A stretch of 64,000 bases of DNA, from contig SKCR01023801.1 in NCBI GenBank assembly GCA_019454045.1, positions 124,001 to 188,000 of the forward strand, written 5' to 3'. The notes beneath the pieces are model-generated. The model saw nothing but the letters and a program-made list of their open reading frames with translations, did no database searches and was not told the origin of the DNA. Of this stretch, positions 57,380-64,000 are shown one piece after another (position 1 is the first letter of the stretch; every line of letters starts with the position of its first letter). The translations under genes and the position numbers were made by a program. This DNA comes from Zanthoxylum bungeanum. Taxonomy: Eukaryota > Streptophyta > Magnoliopsida > Sapindales > Rutaceae.

Positions 57380-58408
57380 TCAAGCTTCTGGGTGATATCT
57401 TTGATTTGTACTCCCCAAAAAGCGATGTTTTTCCTGAATGCTCTGGATCTTTATTAGTTCTGATAGTTGCTCCTCCATTTGCTCTTCTTTTTGCTCCACC
57501 TTTTCTTCATAGATGTATTTGAAAATTTCTGCATTCAGCTCTTCATCTGTCATCTGTGAAATACATGTTTCAAAATTGTCAACCTGAGGATGAAAAGAAA
57601 TGTCAGATTTTAGGTCTTCATCCTCTGATCTGGGTGAAATGATTGGCTCAGGTAAATCTTCATCAAACATTTGTGCAAAGCATTCTCCAAGATCTTCATT
57701 TAGAGGATACAAAATTCCATCCTCAATTTTTGATGCAATTGGTACAAATATTTCAGCTTCATCCTCGTCAGAATCTGAATAATAGAAATCAAATCGAGAC
57801 TTTGCCGGTTCGGGTTCCTGAACTGATACCTCTGGTTGTTGATACTGCTCAGCCTCCTCCTCTGTTGAAATGTCATTGTGAAATGATTGGTACTTGAAGG
57901 CTTCATCAGTGTCATCTGAGAATGGTTCTTGAGGTATATAGTTCTGATTTTCTGTGAATTGTCTGATCTGATCTGTCATTCTCTGTATGGATTCTGTTTG
58001 ACTCTGAATTTGTGCATCAAATTGAGCTGTCTGTTCCTTGAACATGTGAATCAATTGATCTTCCTCGGATGGTTCTGGTTGTTGATAAGGATCGAAGGAA
58101 GATGGTGGATAAGATGGAAAATGTGATTCTGTGAAATGTGATGGTTCTTCGTACCATGAAGGATCTTGATAGTTCTGCCACCCTGGATGGTAGTTGTATT
58201 CGCAATAATCGCTTGTGTGGTCACCATTACATATGTCACATCTCCACATTGAGTTCTGATGAGCAAATGTAGTATTGTTTGGTTCTGGCATCCAGTGATA
58301 ATCATTGGGCTGTTCAACAGGCCACAGAAAACCGGACTGTTGCTCCCAGATTTGGGGTGTATCTTCTTGTAAAGCACGTAGTCTCTCAATCTCCCAGTAG
58401 TGTTCCAT
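57380..58408 (-). CDS. Truncated gag-like protein of the LOG element
   Basis: The open frame extends to 58477, but the first 23 codons are AT-rich and hydrophobic. I prefer the Met at 58408 (MEHYWEIERL), giving 342 residues. In the longer numbering, residues 80-92 form a zinc knuckle CDICNGDHTSDYC (CX2CX3HX4C), followed by YHPGWQNYQDPSW, close to the YNPGWRNHPNFSW-type motif after the knuckle in Athila/Tat gags (from memory). The capsid part normally preceding the knuckle is missing. The remainder is Gln/Glu/Ser-rich and strongly acidic with a possible coiled coil near the C-terminus (EEKVEQKEEQMEEQLSEL). A TTTGATTTCAG just upstream resembles a 3' splice site. It may help RNA packaging, or be a relic. 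Confidence 0.65.
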   Translation of the reverse strand: MEHYWEIERLRALQEDTPQIWEQQSGFLWPVEQPNDYHWMPEPNNTTFAHQNSMWRCDICNGDHTSDYCEYNYHPGWQNYQDPSWYEEPSHFTESHFPSYPPSSFDPYQQPEPSEEDQLIHMFKEQTAQFDAQIQSQTESIQRMTDQIRQFTENQNYIPQEPFSDDTDEAFKYQSFHNDISTEEEAEQYQQPEVSVQEPEPAKSRFDFYYSDSDEDEAEIFVPIASKIEDGILYPLNEDLGECFAQMFDEDLPEPIISPRSEDEDLKSDISFHPQVDNFETCISQMTDEELNAEIFKYIYEEKVEQKEEQMEEQLSELIKIQSIQEKHRFLGSTNQRYHPEA

Positions 58409-58520
58409 TTTTAAGTCACCTGAAATCAAAAGAAAGAAATAAAAATTACAGATAAAAATAAAAAAAATTAGATACAAGTAAATTAGATAGCTTCAAAATT
58501 AATAACTCAAGAAATATAAG

Positions 58521-58538
58521 TCCCCGGCAACGGCGCCA
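58521..58538 (-). other. Primer binding site complementary to tRNA-Asp
   Basis: The minus strand reads TGGCGCCGTTGCCGGGGA, complementary to the 3' end of plant tRNA-Asp (GTC) including CCA. It lies 6 bp inside the right LTR, making that the 5' LTR. This primer is used by Athila-type and related Ty3/gypsy elements. Confidence 0.9.
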
Positions 58539-59905
58539 AAAACTTGACCGGCGTAAACACACACGTATAACGCAAGCGCACGTATCGTTCAAGTAGTATA
58601 AAAATATCGATCCCACGAGGACTTAATTCCTACTGTTGTTATTAATTATTGAATCTATTTAATTACAAATATCTAATTAAAAGGGAGAATGGAATTGATT
58701 GCTTGATTGATTGAAAGTGGTTTTACAAAATAAATAAATAAATAAAAAGACAAAAGAAAATACTAAGGAAAATAACAAAAGACACAAAGATCTAGGGTGT
58801 GATTTCTATTAATATCATTTAAAGATGAAGTGATTATTTTATGTTTGTGTAATAAATCAGTTTACTAACCTGGAACACTAAATTATGTAAAAGCCTCTTC
58901 CGATGGTCAATTACAAATACCCAGTATAACCCAATTGAACCATATTCCTATGTCAACCACATTACCTGGATTCATTAAGTTCAAGTTCCAATTATGGCTA
59001 CCCCCGCCCGACAGGTATATTCCTATCCTGTAAGGAAATCTATTAAAGGGTTATATATCCTCAAGGAAGATCGTGGGCTATTAAGTCTAAGGCTGAAACC
59101 TAAAATCCCTATATCTAGTTCATTTTAGATTTACCATATCAATCTTATTGGTGATCAGACAACAAGAAGCATTAAGCTTAAGACTTAATAAATAAACCTT
59201 TAAATTACCCAACTATAAAATAATCCATTATGAACCGGTGATATTAAAAGTCATCACAACCCCTAATTAATTAACACATAATTAGGACTAGTAAATACAT
59301 AAAATTAAAAGACATAAAGTAAAAGCTGAAAATTAAATTACAATAAAATAAAATGCTAAGGTAAAAGGAATTACTTTTACTACTACTACTTTAGATATCT
59401 CCCATAAAATAATATATAAACTTGTGATAATATTACCAACCGACCATTCTGGCGGTATCCTGATTAAGTCAAATTAAGTCCAACCAGCCATTAAGGCGGA
59501 ACCAAAAATAAATTTACCAACCGACCAGTCTGGCGGTATCCTTGATTAGTCAGGTTTAAACCAGATTAAGAATGAATTACCAACCGACCAATATAGCGGT
59601 ATTCCTTATTAAGTCAATATTTTAAATAGTGAATATATTATTTTTAAGGGAGATTAATCTAAATAGCAATAGTAGAAGAATTACCTTTCACCCTAGCTGA
59701 GGAAATTATTTCAACATGGTGAATAGTAAAAACTGTAAAAAGTAAAAAGTAAAAATTAAATTACTATTATTACAAAAAGTAATTAAATTATTTACAAAAC
59801 TAAAAATAAATAAAAAATAAAAATAAAAATTCTAGAGAGAGAAACTCTCTCAAGAGAGAGAAATCAAGAGAGAGAAAGGTGTACAAAATTCTGAAATTTC
59901 GCGCT

Positions 59906-59914
59906 CTATTTATA
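59906..59914 (-). promoter_or_regulatory. TATA box of the LOG element promoter
   Basis: The minus strand reads TATAAATAG, a strong match to the plant TATA consensus, conserved in the other LTR (52762-52770). It lies about 0.77 kb into the LTR, a normal U3 length. Confidence 0.8.
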
Positions 59915-59948
59915 ACAAAATATTTTACTGTTCGGGCACTGTTCGCGC

Positions 59949-59979
59949 GTCGCGACGCCAAGGACCTGCGCGTCGCGAC
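59949..59979. repeat. Paired GTCGCGAC palindromes, 23 bp apart (5' LTR)
   Basis: GTCGCGAC at 59949-59956 and 59972-59979. The same pair is at 52804-52811 and 52827-52834 in the 3' LTR. A second pair, GTCGCGGC/GTCGCGAC, also 23 bp apart, is at 60469/60492 and 53322/53345. Confidence 0.9.
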
Positions 59980-59991
59980 GCGCAATTTGTC

Positions 59992-60400
59992 GACGTAGCA
60001 CAATGATACGGCGACACGTAGCAAGGCGGCTGACTGTACATGCGACACGTGTCAAGGCGGCTAATTCTCAATTATTGTGATGACGTGGCGATGACGTGGC
60101 GATGACGTGGCGTAGGCGTGTGTTGCATTTGTCGGCACAATAGGATTGCGACACGTGGCGACACGTGTCAAGTTGTGATTGGCTGAGGTTGACGTGGCAT
60201 GTTGACTCGGTTGACCTGCTGACGTGGACGATGATGTGGCATGACACGTGGCAAGGTTGACTCGTTGACCGCTGACATGGCTGATGACGAGGCGACACGT
60301 GTCAAGTCTGAGTGTCGGCAGCATATGATGATGACACGTGGCACGGCGCATGTTAGCAGATCGGCTGTGATGGTGACACGTGGCACGGCGCATTTTAGCA
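59992..60400 (-). promoter_or_regulatory. ACGT-core / G-box array upstream of the LTR TATA box
   Basis: About fourteen ACGT cores within 400 bp, roughly half of them full CACGTG G-boxes in GACACGTGGC or GACACGTGTC context, plus several TGACGTGG. Such sites bind plant bZIP (including ABA-responsive) and bHLH factors. The left LTR has the same array with a few mutated sites (for example GACACATGTC near 53150). Confidence 0.75.
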
Positions 60401-60689
60401 AAGTCAAAACTTATCAAATTGTTGACCGTTGACCAGGCGCATGTTAGCAAATCCGGCTCACGCTGGGCGTCGCGGCGCGCTGTGCTTCAGAGTCGCGACG
60501 CGCAGAAGACGAAAATAACCCTGTTGACGCATTTTTGTCCGGTTTTGCCCCAAATTGCCTCCAGTGCTATCCAAACTTTATTTATCTGCAAAATAACAAT
60601 AAAACCATCAAAACATTCACAAAACTCAAGAAACTATACAAAATATAAGTTAAATGAGTGGGAAATTGTGATATAAATACCACTCATCA

Positions 60690-60694
60690 GCAAT
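60690..60694. repeat. Target site duplication of the LOG element, right copy (GCAAT)
   Basis: Identical to 51400-51404. Confidence 0.93.
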
Positions 60695-61086
60695 CACAAA
60701 GCGGAGAGACTAGCATGATGATATGATCCGCCCTTAAGTGAGGTAGCCGATCTCATAGGCTACTAGCTGAGATCTGTCCGCTTGGTGTATCACATGGATG
60801 CATGAGTTGCTCGTGTATATCGAACTGACCGCTGAAATTTTTCACATGGAGTGTTTATCCCATGTGTCTGTGAGAACTTTCATGTATCGATTGTATGACT
60901 AGTCCTTAGACTTGAGGTCTTTATAATCTTATGTGTGGATCAAATAACTTTGACATTCTCCTTCCCGTTTCAAAAGATCCGGTCATAAGGGTATGATTGG
61001 GTCATTTGTTGGAACACATGAAGTTTGTAAAGATACAACAGAGAATCGCCACTCTCTCGGATAATGTTTTCTTATAAGAGTAGTAT
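60695..61086 (+). mobile_element. LTR-like fragment, right of the LOG element
   Basis: Presumed continuation of the repeat at 51175-51399. It contains no ORF and ends where the Gypsy-3 LTR begins. Its nature is inferred only from position. Confidence 0.35.
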
Positions 61087-64000
61087 TGTAACATCCCAGA
61101 TTTTCGGGACGGTTCTGGAAGATTTCGGACTAATGATATACTCTCGGAGCATGATGATAATGAGGAATAAGAGTCCAAACGACGTTATATGAGTTAGAAT
61201 AATAGATTATGAATATTTGTCGCGTTGGAAAACGCGTGGGATCAAAAGTCAGATACGCGATTTTCATAAAACGTATAAAGTTTACAGTTCTAGTCACATA
61301 ATTTCCAAACGAACACCGATCGAGTTGATTATTGGACCATCAGACTCGTTTTGCCGAGATGAACAACTTTCGTGTTCAGCACTTTTCGAGAATCACATCA
61401 GAAGGGCTCCGAAAATGCGAAATTCCAGAAAGTTTCAGGATATGGGCTGATCAGCAATTTCGCAGGGGCTTATATGATATTTTCCCTGCTAGTATTTAAA
61501 GCCTTAATGTTTTGGGAAATAGCAAATTTGGCAAAACCAAAACATATCCCTCACCCGACCCCCCCATCGTTCCCCTTCGTGGAGCTGCTCGCCGGCGAGC
61601 CTTTGGCCGGCGTCAGGCCGGTGCACCGGTGGCACCGTGATCGTCCGGCGATGAGGAGCAAGCCGGTGGCCGGCGATCGTCCATTAGAGCCGGCGACGAT
61701 GAGGAAACCGAGAGAGTTTGTGGTGTGAATGGGTTTGACGGATCCGGCTCGTCGGTTCGTTTCACGGCCCGAGCCACCTACCAAATCGAAGCTCTCGAAG
61801 AGTACTACAAGTATGCGGAGTCGGTTTCACCGAACAACGGCCGATTGCACGTGAAACGAGGAAAAAAAGTCAGATGAATAGTAGACTCAGATGAACAGTA
61901 ACTCCGATCAGAATTTCGATCGCACCAGCACGTTCGTATGGCCGATGGGAGTCCGAATATGGCCTCGGAATTTCGGTACGACTCTCCGTTTAGATTTTGT
62001 TATTTTCAAGTATATCGATTTATATTCGGATGTTTCCGGTAGTTTCGTAGTGCAACGAATTTGCATGAAATGAATTGAATATGATATAATGTGTTAAAAC
62101 GATAAATGTGGTAGAATCCGGGGAGAATCGGATGAGATATGATCGATCCGGTAGAATTAGTGAGTTTCCGATAAAACGAAGTTTCTCGCGCGACTGAGCG
62201 TAGATGGTCGTAATCATGGTTAAGATATAGATATAGTATTGCGATGGTATTTGAGTAATTTCAGATTAGTTCGGAGGGCTCGAGACCCTTTCGTAGTGTT
62301 TGCGGAAACTTTTCCGCAAGTTTTGCCGCAAACGCGTAAAGTGAGAATCTGAGGTATCTAGTTAGTTCAGAATAATATAGAAAGACATATTAGAGTAATG
62401 AAACTTAAACCGTATAGTCGGTGAGGATTTTAGTATTCCGAGAAAGTCCGTAGTTTATTGTAGATAAGTAGAAAGTTCCGCAAATAGCGGTGCTAACCTT
62501 GTGTTGTTATTGTTTGACAGATCAGACCCGGATCGCGGGCGTTCGCCTAGCCAGGTAAGTAAATCATGTTGCGAATACTTAAGAAATCTAACGTTGCTCG
62601 AAATTAGTAATATAACAAAGTCGTATGTAGTTATATGTATGAAACCTGTATATATAAAGATAAGTGTAAAAGAAAGTAGTAGGTGTATCTATATATACAT
62701 ATAGATGAAAACAAGCAGTTACAAGTATATGTATGAGTAAAGATAAGCATGAGCATATGAAAGTAAAGAGCTGCATATCTAGGTATAAACTAGTGTGTTT
62801 ATATGTATATAGATAGATAAAGTATATGAATGATGTTATGTTTATGATTATAATTAAATCAGACTTGGGTTTGGGGGCTGTAGAAAACTACACCCTAGGG
62901 AATGAGATTAAAGTTTAAAGAACGATAAAATTGTAAAGAAAAGAATAGACAAGCACTGATGTATATAGAGGGGTAAAAAATCAAGAACATAGGCATATAT
63001 TTAGTATGTAAGTATATGGGTTACGAGTATTTTAATGTATGTTAATTTAAGTATGTTTGGGTGTGAGCAAAGCATACTAATGATATCTTATGCTGATAAA
63101 ACATAAGGTAAGTTGCATGAAGTAATAAGCAAGCTGTTTTAGGTACGTATGTGTATGTGTGCGTGTATTGGTTTTGGGAGTGAGTTAAATATGCCAATGT
63201 GGATTGATACAGTATTGATAGCATGTATGTGATGAGTTTAAGCATGTTAGATAAGTTTTGTGTATGCTTAGTGAAATGCATGTATATGAATAATCTCAGA
63301 GTGTTATAGATATACATGATTAAATGTATGTACATGTATGACATTTAATGAATCATGGCTATAGTAGAAAGAAGCATGAGAAAGGCATATATGCATGTGC
63401 ATGTGTGTGTGTTAAGATTTTTTAGAGGTTGAGTTTCAATTAACTATGTATTTGAAATTCAAAGTGTTTTGAAGAAAAGTTGATGATGTTTTTGAAAGAA
63501 AGGTATTTCAGAAAAGTTTCTTACGGTTTTGAGATTCGACTCATGTTTTAAAAGGTTATCCACGGTTTTATGTTTTCGGGGCATGAGGTAAAACCTCACC
63601 CCAGTATGTAACTTGAGATACAGTTCAGAATTGACGGATACTTTGGAATTGACGGATATAGTAGCATGTGCACATGTGGAGGACTGAGGGGACGCTCTCA
63701 GATCCTCGAGCAGGACTAAGGGCTACAGGGTCCCGAAATCCTGATTTCAGAGCTTGGTGGCTACACTGCCAGTTGAGTGATGGTCCTGGGTGTAGAGCTC
63801 TACGTTGCCAGTTGAGTATTGGTCCTGGACGTAGGGTACCACCAGTTCTAGAGATGCCCAGTTGAGTGATGGTCCTAGGCATCGAGTACACCCAGTTGAG
63901 TGATGATCCTGGGTGCAGAGCAGTTTTCAGTTTTTAGATTTTCAGTACACGGTTTTCAGAAACAGAGTTTAGAAACAGTTTTTCAGATTTCGATTTTCAG
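61087..64000 (+). mobile_element. Gypsy-3 LTR, continues past the window
   Basis: Begins TGTAACATCCCAGATTTTCG, the usual start of plant Tekay/Del-like LTRs, and shares blocks with the Gypsy-1 LTR (61318-61400 against 10930-11009 reversed; 62270-62340 against 10030-10110 reversed). The region 62580-63420 is rich in GTATGTATAT-type sequence. There is a GC-rich patch with repeated GCCGGCG at 61560-61690, and the stem-loop array lies near the end of the window. No gene is seen; short ORFs across the GC-rich patch are not supported. Confidence 0.75.
63761..63915 (+). repeat. Array of four stem-loops with a shared 13-nt loop
   Basis: Loops TTGAGTGATGGTC (63773-63785), TTGAGTATTGGTC (63812-63824), TTGAGTGATGGTC (63862-63874) and TTGAGTGATGATC (63896-63908). 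The stems are CTACAC-TG-CCAG/CTGG-GTGTAG, CTACGT-TG-CCAG/CTGG-ACGTAG, GATGCCCAG/CTAGGCATC (one mismatch) and CACCCAG/CTGGGTG. Stem sequences differ but pair in every copy. Confidence 0.88.

Larger units (their letters stand above)
51405..60689 (-). mobile_element. Non-autonomous LTR retrotransposon carrying a LOG gene
   Basis: A 9.29-kb minus-strand element. It has near-identical LTRs (51405-53541, 2137 bp; 58545-60689, 2145 bp) bounded by TG and CA, and GCAAT duplications. A primer site complementary to the tRNA-Asp 3' end lies at 58521-58538 and a polypurine tract at 53542-53554. The 5.0-kb interior holds a gag C-terminal remnant, non-coding conserved blocks and an intact LOG ORF in sense orientation, but no protease, integrase, RT or RNase H. 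The tRNA-Asp site, the gag knuckle type and the GGGAGGCAACCC block point to a Ty3/gypsy Athila/Tat-type ancestor. It would need enzymes in trans. Confidence 0.93.
58545..60689 (-). mobile_element. 5' LTR of the LOG element
   Basis: A 2145-bp LTR. On the minus strand U3 runs from 60689 to about 59915 and ends in a TATA box; R and U5 run to 58545. U3 contains the ACGT/G-box array and paired GTCGCGAC palindromes. ORFs on either strand here are repeat translations and recur in both LTRs. Confidence 0.93.

Noticed and set aside
57600..58389. Several ORFs of 60-112 codons in other frames over the gag-like gene
   Set aside because: Shadows of the acidic low-complexity coding sequence.
63625..63891. 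88-codon minus ORF and its plus-strand counterpart
   Set aside because: Covers the stem-loop array; the repeated RxGPxLNWQ peptide is a translation of the DNA repeat.
63761..63915. CRISPR-like array
   Set aside because: Units are only 32-40 bp apart, spacers are the stem arms, and this is a plant LTR.

Overview
The window is a retrotransposon-dominated piece of plant nuclear genome, probably a eudicot, strongly AT-rich. Almost every base that can be assigned belongs to nested LTR retrotransposons: Ty1/copia elements with methionine-tRNA-type primer sites and Ty3/gypsy-type long LTRs. The only cellular-type gene I recognise is a LONELY GUY (LOG) cytokinin-activating phosphoribohydrolase ORF at 54887-55540 (minus). 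It is not a free-standing gene. It lies inside a complete LTR retrotransposon (51405-60689) with 2.14-kb LTRs, a primer site matching the 3' end of tRNA-Asp, a polypurine tract, a gag remnant, no pol, and a perfect 5-bp target duplication GCAAT.

Layout, left to right. 1-6817: minus-strand Copia-1 (gag remnant, leader, primer site, 5' LTR), with a 2.3-kb solo LTR (1114-3411) inside its leader. 6818-7680: gag and leader relic of Copia-2. 7681-11009 and 28588-28819: a minus-strand gypsy LTR (Gypsy-1), split by plus-strand Copia-3 (11010-28582, target duplication CTGTT). Copia-3 is itself split by minus-strand Copia-4 (about 11862-21268), and a deletion at the left junction removed part of both. 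29527-31596: Gypsy-2 LTR. 31597 to about 51165: old minus-strand Copia-5, interrupted by the younger Copia-6 (35796-46205, target duplication CATGG). 51175-51399 and 60695-61086: a fragment of another LTR-like repeat, split by the LOG element. 61087-64000: Gypsy-3 LTR, running off the window.

Most gag and pol genes are broken. Copia-6 is the best preserved copia (whole gag, all pol domains, several frameshifts). The LOG ORF is intact and intronless, and lies in the sense orientation of its element. The LTR upstream of it has a TATA box preceded by a dense array of ACGT-core and G-box motifs, so the element could bring its own regulated promoter to a cytokinin-activation gene.

Two further signals are not explained by ordinary annotation. 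One is an array of four stem-loops in the Gypsy-3 LTR that share a 13-nt loop but have different stems that remain complementary. The other is paired GTCGCGAC-type palindromes, 21-23 bp apart, present in the LTRs of two unrelated elements. No tRNA, rRNA or CRISPR features were found.
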